A stretch of 64,000 nucleotides of DNA from Gimesia chilikensis (GTDB lineage: Bacteria; Planctomycetota; Planctomycetia; Planctomycetales; Planctomycetaceae). Under the pieces are notes generated by a model, which was given only the letters and a program-made list of their open reading frames with translations, was not told where the DNA came from and made no database searches. Both the position numbers and the translations under genes were made by a program. Below, in pieces: positions 47,079-56,599 of the stretch (its first letter is position 1; every line of letters begins with the position of its first letter). The stretch spans positions 62,001 to 126,000 of the forward strand of contig NZ_VTSR01000016.1 in NCBI RefSeq assembly GCF_008329715.1, read 5' to 3'.

Positions 47079-50042
47079 ATGAGTTCCGACTCTCAATCAG
47101 AACGATCCATGACAAGCCAGGAATCGCTGCCCGAGTTCTTCGCGCGACCGGTTCCTCAGGGGGACGGTCCGGAGACCATCATCAGTCCGCTGGAGCCGAT
47201 CCCGGCTCCCGATGCGAACCGTCCGCAATCAGGTTCACAGCCTAACATGGCCCGCTCTTCCATCTGGAACCGTTTGTTTCCTCCCACCACGGATGATCCC
47301 GAAGTGGAAGTCGAAACAACCAGTCCGTCCGGCATGGAGCTGGAGCATTTTGTCATTCGTGAGCGCATCGGCCGGGGAGGCATGGGCGCTGTATTCCGCG
47401 CGATCGATACCCGCCTGGATCGTGTGGTGGCACTCAAGGTGCTCAGCCCTGGTCAGTCCCGGGATGCAGGTTCGGTCAAACGTTTTCAGAACGAAGCCAA
47501 AGCAGCGGCCCGACTGGACCACGAAAATATTTCGCGTGTGTTTTACATCGGCGAAGATCAGGGGCTGAACTTCATCGCCTTCGAATACGTGAAGGGAACC
47601 AACGTCCGCGAGATCATTCAGTCACGCGGAATCCTGCCGGCTGCGGAAGCGGTCAACTACGCCCTGCAGATCGCATCAGCGCTGAAGCACATCAACAAGG
47701 CCGGCGTGGTCCACCGCGATATTAAACCATCCAACATCATCATTACGCCCGGCGGCCGCGCCAAACTGGTGGACCTCGGTCTGGCACGTAAGGACAGCGA
47801 CAACGCTTCCGCGGACCTCACCACCGCTGGCACCACGCTGGGAACCTTCGACTACATCTCGCCAGAGCAGGCCAAAGATCCCCGGAACGTAGATGTGCGG
47901 AGCGATATTTATTCGCTGGGCTGCACGCTGTATCACATGCTGACCGGGGAACCTCCCTACGGCGAAGGGACCGTGTTGCAGAAGCTGCTCGATCACTCGG
48001 GCAAGAACGTTCCCGACCCGGCAACCATCAACAAACAGATTCCACGCGAACTCTCACTCATCGTACAGAAGATGATGGCCAGTGATCCGGACGAACGGTT
48101 CCAGACTCCCGAAGAGTTGATGTACCATCTGATGCAGGTTGCCGGCCAGCTGGATCTCCGCGGCGTGAACCCCGAAGGTCTGGTCTGGACATCTCCCACG
48201 AATTCACGACTCAGCTTCCTGGAAAAACATGTCGGCTGGATCGCGACCGCGGCTGTGCTGTTGATCGTGGTGATCCTGCTCGACCGTTATCCATCACTTG
48301 ATCCCAGTTCCGTGACGGTAACACAAAACCCGGCTCCCCAGGCAGGCACCAAAGGCACGACGACAGACAACGGCTCAGACGTGATCAGTCCCGAAGCCAG
48401 TCAGCCTCTGCCCGAACCCGACACGCAGATGGTCGGCTCCCTGACAGAGAACCCCGCGGTCGCTTCGACAACATCAACCGACGCCGGCAAAGAGAAACAG
48501 CCGGCCGGCACCAGTTCGAACAACAAAAACAACAGTGCGGCTGACAACAGCAGCGAAACTCCACTGGCTCAGATGAATCTCGATGAACCCGGCGGCAAGG
48601 AGCTGAGTGGCATTTTTGACATGCCCCTGCTCTCTTCTCCCGGTTCCATCAAGGATCTGATCGAAACCGAAAAACCCGTGACGAACAAGGTCCTGCTGGA
48701 GAACAAGCCCGAGAATCAACTGGCCATGTCCAACACTCCGGAACCCAGGAAGACTATGGTTCCACTGGCGCCCGCCCCCGAGGTGAAACCCGAGACCGAA
48801 CCGGATCCGTTCCCCCGGAAAGACGCGAACGAATTCCGGAAGATCGAGATTCCAGCGATCACGATCATCAATCCGGATGGAACCGCTGGCCAGGATTTCA
48901 AAACACTCGACGCGGCCTGTGCCGCTGCCGAAGATGGCAGCATCATCGAACTGGGATTCACGGGCGTCCGCAAAGAGGCCCCGATTCACATCAACAACAA
49001 ACGGGTTCGCATCCGGGCTGCGAAAGACCGCAAGCCGGTGCTCCAGTTTGAATCTGTGGAAGAACCTGCCGAAGGATATCAGACACACATGATTCACATC
49101 GCCAACGGTTCGCTGGAACTGTTTGATGTGAGCATCGTGGTCGACGTGAAAGATCTGAATACCGATTCCTGGGCCATCTTCTCGCTCAAGAATGCACACG
49201 ACATTCGCCTGCATCAGGTGACGGTCACCTGTGCAAACAATACGAGTCAGCAGGTTGCCATCTTCGAAATGAACGAGCCCATCAACCAGGGCCTCGACGA
49301 TGATTCCATGATGGGCAAACGCCCGGTCAAAGAATCGACGTTCATCGAAATCATCAACTCCGTACTCCGCTGCGACGGGCAGGCCTTCTCGGTGCGCGAG
49401 ACAGCCCCCACCCGTCTGGAAATTACGAACTCGGCCCTGATGATTGGTCAGTCACTGATTGACCTGGTCGGCTGCAGCAACAAACCGATGGAAGGGGATC
49501 ACCTGGAACTGGTGCTGAACCACTCCACGTTCCTGCTGGGTCGCGGCCTGGCGGTGATGGACAGCGGCTCGATTCCCCGCGAACTGATTCCGCTCCATGT
49601 TTCTTCCCGCAATAATATCTTCTTCTCGCGCAGCGATGCCCCATTCGTTTTGATGAAGGGGAACACCAACGAGAACGATTTCCGTCAGAAGCTGCTGACC
49701 TGGCGTGGTTCGAACAATTACTTTGACCGCTTCGAAACCTACTGGACGATTCAATCTCAGCAGGGAACCACCGGTGCACTGTCACTCGACGCACTGGACT
49801 GGAAAGACATCTGGGGGCTCTCTTCCGATGTCAACAATCTGCAGATGCGCATCCCCTGGCTCGCCGATCGTGAGAAACTGATCAAGTCACCCTGTGCCGA
49901 GCTGCAGACCGCACAACTTCAGTTCACGCAACCCACTGATGGCAGCCCGACGATCACCGCCGTGGACCGGACCAATGCAGGTGCCGACCTGATTACACTA
50001 CCGGAACTGCCGCGGAATACCAAAGTCCCGAAAATCGATTAA
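47079..50042 (+). CDS. Transmembrane serine/threonine kinase with C-terminal beta-helix domain
   Basis: A 987-residue Hanks-type kinase. The cytosolic kinase domain (about 90-355) has IGRGGMGAVF (P-loop), the VALKVLS lysine, VVHRDIKPSNIII (catalytic Asp near 213), VDLGLA in place of DFG (Asp kept), and DYISPEQAKDPRNVDVRSDI. One membrane helix follows at about 387-404. Outside, a Ser/Thr/Pro/Asn-rich linker (405-590) leads to a repeated beta-strand region (600-960) of right-handed beta-helix type (NGSLELFDVSIVVDVKD, RLEITNSALMIG). The exterior probably senses or binds a glycan or wall feature. A TPR protein and a methyltransferase follow on the same strand. ATG 47109 is an alternative start. 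Confidence 0.88.
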   Translation: MSSDSQSERSMTSQESLPEFFARPVPQGDGPETIISPLEPIPAPDANRPQSGSQPNMARSSIWNRLFPPTTDDPEVEVETTSPSGMELEHFVIRERIGRGGMGAVFRAIDTRLDRVVALKVLSPGQSRDAGSVKRFQNEAKAAARLDHENISRVFYIGEDQGLNFIAFEYVKGTNVREIIQSRGILPAAEAVNYALQIASALKHINKAGVVHRDIKPSNIIITPGGRAKLVDLGLARKDSDNASADLTTAGTTLGTFDYISPEQAKDPRNVDVRSDIYSLGCTLYHMLTGEPPYGEGTVLQKLLDHSGKNVPDPATINKQIPRELSLIVQKMMASDPDERFQTPEELMYHLMQVAGQLDLRGVNPEGLVWTSPTNSRLSFLEKHVGWIATAAVLLIVVILLDRYPSLDPSSVTVTQNPAPQAGTKGTTTDNGSDVISPEASQPLPEPDTQMVGSLTENPAVASTTSTDAGKEKQPAGTSSNNKNNSAADNSSETPLAQMNLDEPGGKELSGIFDMPLLSSPGSIKDLIETEKPVTNKVLLENKPENQLAMSNTPEPRKTMVPLAPAPEVKPETEPDPFPRKDANEFRKIEIPAITIINPDGTAGQDFKTLDAACAAAEDGSIIELGFTGVRKEAPIHINNKRVRIRAAKDRKPVLQFESVEEPAEGYQTHMIHIANGSLELFDVSIVVDVKDLNTDSWAIFSLKNAHDIRLHQVTVTCANNTSQQVAIFEMNEPINQGLDDDSMMGKRPVKESTFIEIINSVLRCDGQAFSVRETAPTRLEITNSALMIGQSLIDLVGCSNKPMEGDHLELVLNHSTFLLGRGLAVMDSGSIPRELIPLHVSSRNNIFFSRSDAPFVLMKGNTNENDFRQKLLTWRGSNNYFDRFETYWTIQSQQGTTGALSLDALDWKDIWGLSSDVNNLQMRIPWLADREKLIKSPCAELQTAQLQFTQPTDGSPTITAVDRTNAGADLITLPELPRNTKVPKID

Positions 50043-50179
50043 GCAGCCACTGTTCGAGGAGGTCTGCTGCAGAAAATCAGCTCTGGGAGAACTGGAGCAT
50101 TCCGTATATGATGACCTGTAGAAGGAATACCTTCGCCGGTCCTCTCGTCTGATTTCCCTGTTCTAATTCGATTGAGTTC

Positions 50180-52807
50180 ATGCCGCAGCGATCACCACAT
50201 GCCACCCGCTCTGCCAACACACCGCGCAGAACCGGTGCGCTCTGCAGATGGCTCTGCGGGATCATACTGCTCTGTACGCTCAATGGTCTCTGCCAGGCTG
50301 AGGATCCGACGCGCACCTATTTTGAAGGACTCAGGTCCCGCCACCTGTTTGGCATCGCAGAAGGCTTCTGTCTGAACGAACTGTCCCGGCAGCGTCTCTC
50401 AGATCCGGAGCGGGCCCGTTATTCCCTCGAGCTGATCCGCACGCTGGCCGCCCACGCCAGTGCTGCCACTCCCTCCGAACAACCCGAACTCTGGAAACGG
50501 GCCGAGGAGACCATCGCGCAGATCGAACGCGATTATCCCCGCTGGTCGGACCTGCCGGTGTTTCGGGCCGAGCGCGCGCGGATTACCTTCCTGCAGGCAT
50601 CACTGCTCTACTGGCAGTCACAGGCGATACCACAGAATGAATCGCTTCGCGACAGCGCCATCGACGCGCTGGATCGAGCCGTCAGTCAGCTGACTCTCTC
50701 AGAACAGCAGATCCAGAAGTTGCTCAACAAAGCGGGCGCTAAACAGGATTTTACAGTGCTCCCCGTCGCCACGGTACGGGACAGCCTGCTTGAGTATCAG
50801 CTGCTGATCGCACGGGCCGACATGCTGCTGGCGGGCCTGTATCACCCCGACAGTCCCAAACGGAAAATGAGTCTCTCTGCGGCCCGGACCTGGCTGGAAC
50901 CGCTGGCCCGCCGCGCGACGACTCTGAAGATCACCTGGGAAAGCAGACTGGCGCTCATCGAATGCGAACGCCTGGAAGGTGATCCCGATGCCGCCGAGCG
51001 TGCGATTCAGGGACTGGTCAAGGACCAGCACCCACCTTATCTGGATGAGTCTGTGTTTCTCGAATCGATGCGGATTCTACTCGCCCAGAATAAGCCCCAG
51101 CAGGCAGCCACTCAGATCATCCAGCACCGACAGAAACAGGGCCGTTACTCCAGTGAGCTCGGCTTCCTGGAAATCGATGCCCTGCTGAAGCTGCACCACA
51201 TCGCCGCCGATCAGCAACAGCAGGAACTCGCCGACGAGCTCTGGCGACAGATTCAACAAAGGTCGGCACAACTCGCCGAAGCCCACCCGGGTTACTGGTC
51301 ACAACGGGCGAAGCTGCTGGTCAGTCGCCAGGAGCAGATCCAGGAATATGGCAGCCGATTGTCAGACAGTCTGCAACGTGCCCAGCTGCTCTACGCGGAA
51401 GGCAAAATTCCCGAAGCGATTACCGCTTACGACAAAACAGCCAAGCAGGCGGCCGAAGAAGGTAAGACCGATCTCGCCTTCGAGCTGGGTTTCACCAGTG
51501 CCTCGCTGCAGCTCAATCAAAAAGAGTATGCGAAAGCGGCTGAGCAGTTCCAGTCGCTGGCACAACGCTTCAGCGGGGTGGCGAAAGCCTCCGATGCGAG
51601 TCTGCTCTCCGCCTGGTGCCTGGGTCAGCTCTATTCGCAGAACCGCACTAAGTCGCGTCGCGTGGCCTACACTGACGCGCTGGAAAATGTGCGCAAGATG
51701 TTTTCGATGGACAAGGCCTATTACGAAGCCGGCTGGATGCTGGCCCGACTGGAGGAGTCCCGCCTGCAGTACTCCAAGGCGCTCGTCCTCTATTCAGAAA
51801 TTCCAGAGAATCATCCCAAAGCAGCCGATGCACACCTGGGTGTCGCCCGCTGTTACGAACAGATCCTGCTCAGACTCGCCGCCCTCGATAAACCGACGCG
51901 TGCCTGGCGACAGGAGGCGATGGACGTGCTGGAAAAATACCTGGCACGCTATCCCCAGGAAAGCGATGACGCCATCCTGCTGTCGCAGTCCGAAATCGCA
52001 CTTAGGCTGACGCGGATCTATCTCAATGACTCGCCTCCCGAATACGACAAAGCACATCGCCTGCTGGATCTGCTCATCCACACCGCGGAGACCAAGCCGG
52101 AAGAACTGAAGCGGAACAGCGAACAATCGCCCGAGAGCGTAGCCCAGACGACCCGGGCCATCCAGGGCTGGAATCGGATTTCCAGCCAGGCACTCCGGCT
52201 GCAGATCATCGCGCTGGCCGGTCAGGGAAAACCGTCTGAAGCACGTTCGCTGGTGGCCAGCCTGGAGAACGCGGGGACGAGCGAGCTGCTCTCCGTGTTG
52301 AACGGGGTTTCGCAGATTGATCTGGATCTCAGCCCGTCGGTCCGCAGGGAGCTGGGCATGCTGCAACTGCAGTCGGCCGAGAAGCTGGCCAATCGTCGCG
52401 ATGAACTCACGCCACAACAGGCACGACAGCTCGACCTCTGCCTGGCGGAAGCCTATCTCGCCGTCGATCGACCGATCCGCGCCCTGGAGTATTACCAGAG
52501 CCTGTTGAAACAGTCGCCCCGCGACACCGCGCTGATCAGGCAGGTCGCGTTGCTGCTCGAACGGTGTGGCACCAAGGAATGTCTGCGACAGGCAATTCCC
52601 AAATGGCGCGATCTGGAAGCCGCCGAGAAAGCGGGCACCATCCCCTGGCTCGATGCACGCCTGCATGTAATTCGCTCCCTGTATGAATCGGGAGACACGG
52701 ACGCAGCGAAAAAACTGATCGGCGTGACCCGCCTGCTCTATCCCGAACTCGGTAATGTCAATCTGAAAAAAGAGTATCGTGAACTCGAAGCACAGATTAA
52801 GAAATGA
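50180..52807 (+). CDS. Exported TPR-repeat protein
   Basis: An 875-residue almost all-helical protein with a membrane/signal segment near 24-36 (WLCGIILLCTLNGLCQAE) and many TPR-like pairs: RAQLLYAEGKIPEAITAYDK, LAFELGFTSASLQLNQKEYA, GWMLARLEESRLQYSKALVL, DLCLAEAYLAVDRPIRALEY, and more. It should be a periplasmic binding scaffold. It starts 137 bp after the kinase gene and its stop overlaps the methyltransferase start by 4 nt (ATGA), so a kinase-TPR-methyltransferase unit is likely. The partner proteins are not evident. Confidence 0.8.
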   Translation: MPQRSPHATRSANTPRRTGALCRWLCGIILLCTLNGLCQAEDPTRTYFEGLRSRHLFGIAEGFCLNELSRQRLSDPERARYSLELIRTLAAHASAATPSEQPELWKRAEETIAQIERDYPRWSDLPVFRAERARITFLQASLLYWQSQAIPQNESLRDSAIDALDRAVSQLTLSEQQIQKLLNKAGAKQDFTVLPVATVRDSLLEYQLLIARADMLLAGLYHPDSPKRKMSLSAARTWLEPLARRATTLKITWESRLALIECERLEGDPDAAERAIQGLVKDQHPPYLDESVFLESMRILLAQNKPQQAATQIIQHRQKQGRYSSELGFLEIDALLKLHHIAADQQQQELADELWRQIQQRSAQLAEAHPGYWSQRAKLLVSRQEQIQEYGSRLSDSLQRAQLLYAEGKIPEAITAYDKTAKQAAEEGKTDLAFELGFTSASLQLNQKEYAKAAEQFQSLAQRFSGVAKASDASLLSAWCLGQLYSQNRTKSRRVAYTDALENVRKMFSMDKAYYEAGWMLARLEESRLQYSKALVLYSEIPENHPKAADAHLGVARCYEQILLRLAALDKPTRAWRQEAMDVLEKYLARYPQESDDAILLSQSEIALRLTRIYLNDSPPEYDKAHRLLDLLIHTAETKPEELKRNSEQSPESVAQTTRAIQGWNRISSQALRLQIIALAGQGKPSEARSLVASLENAGTSELLSVLNGVSQIDLDLSPSVRRELGMLQLQSAEKLANRRDELTPQQARQLDLCLAEAYLAVDRPIRALEYYQSLLKQSPRDTALIRQVALLLERCGTKECLRQAIPKWRDLEAAEKAGTIPWLDARLHVIRSLYESGDTDAAKKLIGVTRLLYPELGNVNLKKEYRELEAQIKK

Positions 52808-53520
52808 CCGCTGAGAAAAAACGCAGCCTGCTGACAGATGAAGAACTTGAATGGTCGGACGTGGCTGCGAACTGCCGCATGAATCGCGAACGCGAAATCA
52901 CGGGGACCAACAGCTACACCGCCGACCTGAAACTCAATCCCCTCGAATTTCTGACTGAGAAAATCCAGGCAGGACAGACCGTGCGTTGGCTGGACCTCTG
53001 CTGTGGATCGGGACGGGCATTGATTCAGGCTTACGAACATTTCCAACAAGCGGGGCTGGGCAAACAGGTTCAGATTCGAGGCATCGATCTGGTGAATCTG
53101 TTTCTGTCTGCCCCTGACGCAGGGAATGCACTTCGTCTGCAGACCGCCTCCCTGCATGCTTGGGATACGGACGAACGGTTCGATCTGATTACCTGCGTGC
53201 ATGGTCTGCACTATGTGGGCGATAAACTTTCGCTACTGGCCCGCGCCGCGGGCTGGCTTACTTCCGAAGGCCAGTTCCTGGCTCACCTGGATCTGGAGAA
53301 TCTGCAAACCGTCGAGGGGACATGGACAACTGCAGACAAACGGGAATTTCTAAGGCGACGATTCTTTCAATACCATTCGCGGACACACCTGGTGACCTGC
53401 ACGGGACAGCAAGACATCCGCTTTCCCTGTCGTTACGCGGGTGCTTCGGATCAGGCGGGGCCGAATTTTACCGGGCAGCCGGCAGTCAACTCGTTCTACC
53501 AGCTGCGGGAAACGGTTTAA
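52804..53520 (+). CDS. SAM-dependent class I methyltransferase
   Basis: A 238-residue class I methyltransferase, cytosolic. Motif I is VRWLDLCCGSGRALIQA (near 60-77), motif II acidic end RGIDLVNLF, motif IV region FDLITCVHGLHYVGD, then a post-motif VLAHLDLE-like LAHLDLENL. Substrate unknown; the family includes small-molecule and tRNA or rRNA enzymes. It starts in the ATGA overlap with the TPR gene, hence translational coupling. Its stop codon lies against the broken phosphatase fragment on the other strand, so this is a recent junction, although the C-terminus here looks complete. Confidence 0.82.
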   Translation: MTAEKKRSLLTDEELEWSDVAANCRMNREREITGTNSYTADLKLNPLEFLTEKIQAGQTVRWLDLCCGSGRALIQAYEHFQQAGLGKQVQIRGIDLVNLFLSAPDAGNALRLQTASLHAWDTDERFDLITCVHGLHYVGDKLSLLARAAGWLTSEGQFLAHLDLENLQTVEGTWTTADKREFLRRRFFQYHSRTHLVTCTGQQDIRFPCRYAGASDQAGPNFTGQPAVNSFYQLRETV

Positions 53521-53609
53521 TCTTCCAAGAGTGTGTTCATGTCGAGCAGCAACTCCAGCGCGTTCAGACAACCGTGAATATCACCAATGGCCAGCAGACG
53601 ATCTACCAC
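53517..53609 (-). pseudogene. 5' fragment of a PPP-family metallophosphatase gene
   Basis: On the minus strand a GTG at 53609 starts a 30-residue frame reading RLLAIGDIHGCLNALELLLD and ending at TAA 53517-53519. AIGDIHG followed by CLNALE is the N-terminal motif (GDxHG) of serine/threonine PPP-type phosphatases, which then need GDxxDRG and GNHE; both are missing because the frame stops against the end of the convergent methyltransferase gene. It begins 9 nt after the stop of the operon's last gene and in the same frame, with AAAGG as a possible RBS. It is best read as the remnant of a ninth operon gene removed by a deletion or rearrangement. Confidence 0.7.
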
Positions 53610-53618
53610 AGTCTTGTA

Positions 53619-54287
53619 TCACCTTTCTGATTGGTCTCTGTCCGGCTTTAGTGACTCACAGACCGTGGGCTCCAATGAGCCGAACCCGTGATCGCCGCCA
53701 TGCTCATGAATGAATTCATCTTCTACGAAATCCACGAAATCGACCTCATCCCCGGCGGACTTGATCTCCAGAATGGTTCTGGTATGCGGAGCTCGCAGCA
53801 GCGTGACTTCACTGCGGGGAAAGGCATCTTCTTCAAAATCATCCAGTCGTTGATCAAACAGATAGAACCACTCACCTTCCCGGGTATGGATTAAAAACCC
53901 GGCCGCAGGCTCGTAGGATGTGACCGACCAGTACTGGTAAATATTGCGGATCGTCACCTGTTCCGCCACGCTATCCGTGGCATCCCGCTGGCGACTTTCC
54001 TGCCTGGTTTTCCAGCGCTGCAGGTCCTCGGCACGGAGTTTGAGCAGATACCAGAATCCCGCTACCAGGCCCAGGCCGGCGGCACCGAGCAGTACCAGCC
54101 GATTCAGCAACAGGTTCTCCTCCCCGGTCCAGCGTTCGCACACATAGAGCAGAGGCAGAACCGGAACCATGCAGAGCATCGGCAAGCCGATCAGCAGGAC
54201 GACGATAAAGATGAAGTATCCCTCGAAACGGTAGTTCTCTTCCGAGTGTGGCGGATACGTATGCGGGATGCGGACGATTTCAATCAT
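53619..54287 (-). CDS. Two-helix membrane protein closing the DUF1559 operon
   Basis: A 222-residue protein with two membrane segments (about 26-48 and 62-82) and a cytosolic or periplasmic soluble tail (85-222) rich in Asp/Glu and His near its end (EFIHEHGGDHGFGS). The tail has a beta-strand run (EQVTIRNIYQYW, GFLIHTREGEWFYLFDQRLD, EVTLLRAPHTRTILEIKS), so it probably forms a small domain. No family recognised. Its ATG overlaps the preceding gene by 8 nt, which makes it part of the same transcript; a truncated phosphatase start follows. Confidence 0.7.
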   Translation of the reverse strand: MIEIVRIPHTYPPHSEENYRFEGYFIFIVVLLIGLPMLCMVPVLPLLYVCERWTGEENLLLNRLVLLGAAGLGLVAGFWYLLKLRAEDLQRWKTRQESRQRDATDSVAEQVTIRNIYQYWSVTSYEPAAGFLIHTREGEWFYLFDQRLDDFEEDAFPRSEVTLLRAPHTRTILEIKSAGDEVDFVDFVEDEFIHEHGGDHGFGSLEPTVCESLKPDRDQSER

Positions 54288-55419
54288 GTCTGTTCTGCCT
54301 GCCTGTCATCGGTTTCCCCTCCATCCATTCCTCGCAGGTCACTTCAGCACCTGCAGGCGTACTTAGCCTTTTGAGTATTTCGGGGTCGATGTCATCAGAA
54401 ACGAATCGCACCGATCCATCACCGAACAGCATTTGCGCTCCGGTTTTGCTGTCTACAATGAAATGGCTGCCAAAGCTGTCTGTCTGCTGATTGATCCCCC
54501 GTGCGGGATCGCGATAGTTGAGGGGGCTTCCCCAGGCACGAATCCCCTCTCTGACTTCCCCTGCGAAAATGGTATTGGAAGTGCCATCGGTGATATCGCG
54601 CAGACTCATTCTGGAATTGATACCCAGCACGCGGCTGTTGGCGGCGTAGTGGGCGGGTGGATAACGATCGTTGTCTGCCCGCGGTACTTTCTGTTGAATA
54701 AAATCAGACATCATCCCCGGGCTCACCATCATAGGCAACCTGGTTTCGTAAGCTTTACGGTTGACTTCGTCCGTCCAGGGCTGGTGAAAATCGATCTGCT
54801 GATACAGGTCTTCTTGATCCATAAAAGGCAACAGCTGCGCCACCCAGCCATGTTGAGGCTGACCCGTTTCGCTGAAAATGCCTCCGTCGGGTAAACGGTC
54901 ATGCGCGTCCTCGTAAAGATGCAGGCCCAGACCGATCTGCCTGAGATTATTTTTGGAAAACGAGCGACGGGCGGCAGTCATGCCCCCCTGATACACCAGC
55001 TTGTCTTTTCCGGTCGCCATCCACCAGAGTTGATGCGAAACGCCGATCAGACAGATGCCACTGGTTACCAGAACCAGCAGTAGTATCACCAGTGAGAACG
55101 ACCAGCGCAGTTGCCAGCCTTGGTTCTCCTCTGCGGCCGCTGTTTCCTGTTTCCCACGATAGACACCCCGGCAGGCCAGATGCAGTCCAGTTATGAAGAG
55201 GGCCAGACAGAACAGAAACCATAACACGCCGGAAGCCGAAACGGTCAGCGTGGGCAGGGTTCGTTTCAGATAGGGAATCCAGCCGGTTCCCAGCTGAAAC
55301 AGTGTCTGAACGAGAAAAGCCATTCCCGCGCAAGAGACCAGAAAAAAGAACGTCACCAGTGCCATGGCAGACAGGGAGGCGCGCTGTACTTTGGTAGAAG
55401 GTTCTGATTCAGTACTCAT
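54280..55419 (-). CDS. Membrane-anchored DUF1559 paralogue 6 (last of the array)
   Basis: A 379-residue paralogue. Three membrane segments (about 18-42, 62-83, 106-130) precede a soluble DUF1559 domain. Its start, ARRSFSKNNLRQIGLGLHLY (150-169), is the sequence that directly follows the pilin helix in ordinary DUF1559 pseudopilins. The domain ends MLFGDGSVRFVSDDIDPEIL plus KRLSTPAGAEV. The positively charged second loop (RGVYRGKQ) puts the domain outside. No GFTLIE-type cleavage site. Shares GVSHQLWWMATG with paralogue 5 (GISHQLWWMAAG), its closest relative by eye. The start overlaps paralogue 5 by 11 nt, and the 3' end overlaps the next gene by 8 nt. Confidence 0.82.
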   Translation of the reverse strand: MSTESEPSTKVQRASLSAMALVTFFFLVSCAGMAFLVQTLFQLGTGWIPYLKRTLPTLTVSASGVLWFLFCLALFITGLHLACRGVYRGKQETAAAEENQGWQLRWSFSLVILLLVLVTSGICLIGVSHQLWWMATGKDKLVYQGGMTAARRSFSKNNLRQIGLGLHLYEDAHDRLPDGGIFSETGQPQHGWVAQLLPFMDQEDLYQQIDFHQPWTDEVNRKAYETRLPMMVSPGMMSDFIQQKVPRADNDRYPPAHYAANSRVLGINSRMSLRDITDGTSNTIFAGEVREGIRAWGSPLNYRDPARGINQQTDSFGSHFIVDSKTGAQMLFGDGSVRFVSDDIDPEILKRLSTPAGAEVTCEEWMEGKPMTGRQNRHD

Positions 55420-56596
55420 GCTGCCCTCCTTTCGTGTTTCCTGACGGAGATGGAATTTCCTCCAGCACTTCCCGACCGTCAGGAGTGCTCAGCGCCTTGA
55501 GCACAGCCGGATCGATGTCTTCGGAAAGGAAGCGAACACCACCATCCGCGAACAGGACATTGGCTCCGGGTCCAAAGGGCCCTGCGAACGTTTCAGGTCC
55601 CTGGTTGATGCCCCGCGCAGGGTCGCGGATATTCAGGGGATTGCCCCAGGCTCGAATGCCCGCTTTGACTTCCCCTCCCATGATCGTATGTGATGTGCCA
55701 TCCTTGATGTCGCGGATTCTCAGACCGCCATTGAGGCCCAGCAGTCGTTGATTGGCCGCGTAATGCGCTGGCCTGTAACCTGAGCGGTCAGTCTGTTGAA
55801 TGTCTCCCGGTTCAAAGTCGTAGTTCAAGCCCGGATTCTCCAGTACGGGGAGCCGCGTTTCGAAAACCTGACGATTCTCCTCGGCCGTCCAGGGCTGATT
55901 GAAGTCGATCTGCTGGAACAGATCCCTCTCGTCCAGGTAGGGTAAAATCTGCACCGTCCAGCCATGCTGTGGTTTGCCGGTCGCATCGACGGTTGCCCCT
56001 ATCGGGAACTGGTGATGCTCATCATAATAATTGTGCAATGCGAACCCTATTGTCTTGAGATGGTAAATTGAAACCCGACGTCTCTGACCTTCGATGAAAG
56101 CAACCGGATAAAACAGGGAGAGGGGACGCTCTCTGAGTAGAGCCCTCTGATCTCCAGCAGCCATCCACCACAGCTGATGCGAGATTCCAATCAGACTGAT
56201 GCCACAGGTGATCAGAACCAGTAACAGGCTGACCAGGGTCACTGTCCAGCGGAGTCTCCACCGCGAAACGCCCTTCGTTGACTCAGTCCGATTCACAGTG
56301 GTCGGCGTTCCTCGATACAGTTTTCTGCCCGCCAGATGGACTCCGATCAGGAACAGACTCAGGGTGCAGAGGAACCAGAGTGTCCCTGAAATTGAAAGGG
56401 TCAACGTGGGCACGACGCGCCAGAGATAACTGATCCAGCCGATCATCAGTGCGTACACTGTCTGCGGCAGAAAGAATAGTCCCAGGCCGAGAGTCAGACC
56501 GAGCAACATAAGGCCGCCTGCCAGCGCGACCCAGAACCGCTGCAGTGTAGTCAACGGTTGTGTTTCCGTTGTGCTGGTGGCGCTGTTTTCCTGCAT
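55409..56596 (-). CDS. Membrane-anchored DUF1559 paralogue 5
   Basis: A 395-residue paralogue, the longest of the six, with the same plan: three membrane segments (about 24-50, 70-90, 116-138) then DUF1559. The entry segment is more diverged (HLKTIGFALHNYYDEHHQFP in place of KNNLKQIGLALHNYHD), with an insertion before it. The C-terminal half is well conserved (GTSHTIMGGEVKAGIRAWGN, RFLSEDIDPAVLKALSTPDG). It starts 3 nt after paralogue 4 and overlaps paralogue 6 by 11 nt. Function unknown; the conserved ends suggest it is still under selection. Confidence 0.82.
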   Translation of the reverse strand: MQENSATSTTETQPLTTLQRFWVALAGGLMLLGLTLGLGLFFLPQTVYALMIGWISYLWRVVPTLTLSISGTLWFLCTLSLFLIGVHLAGRKLYRGTPTTVNRTESTKGVSRWRLRWTVTLVSLLLVLITCGISLIGISHQLWWMAAGDQRALLRERPLSLFYPVAFIEGQRRRVSIYHLKTIGFALHNYYDEHHQFPIGATVDATGKPQHGWTVQILPYLDERDLFQQIDFNQPWTAEENRQVFETRLPVLENPGLNYDFEPGDIQQTDRSGYRPAHYAANQRLLGLNGGLRIRDIKDGTSHTIMGGEVKAGIRAWGNPLNIRDPARGINQGPETFAGPFGPGANVLFADGGVRFLSEDIDPAVLKALSTPDGREVLEEIPSPSGNTKGGQHEY

Positions 56597-56599
56597 CGC

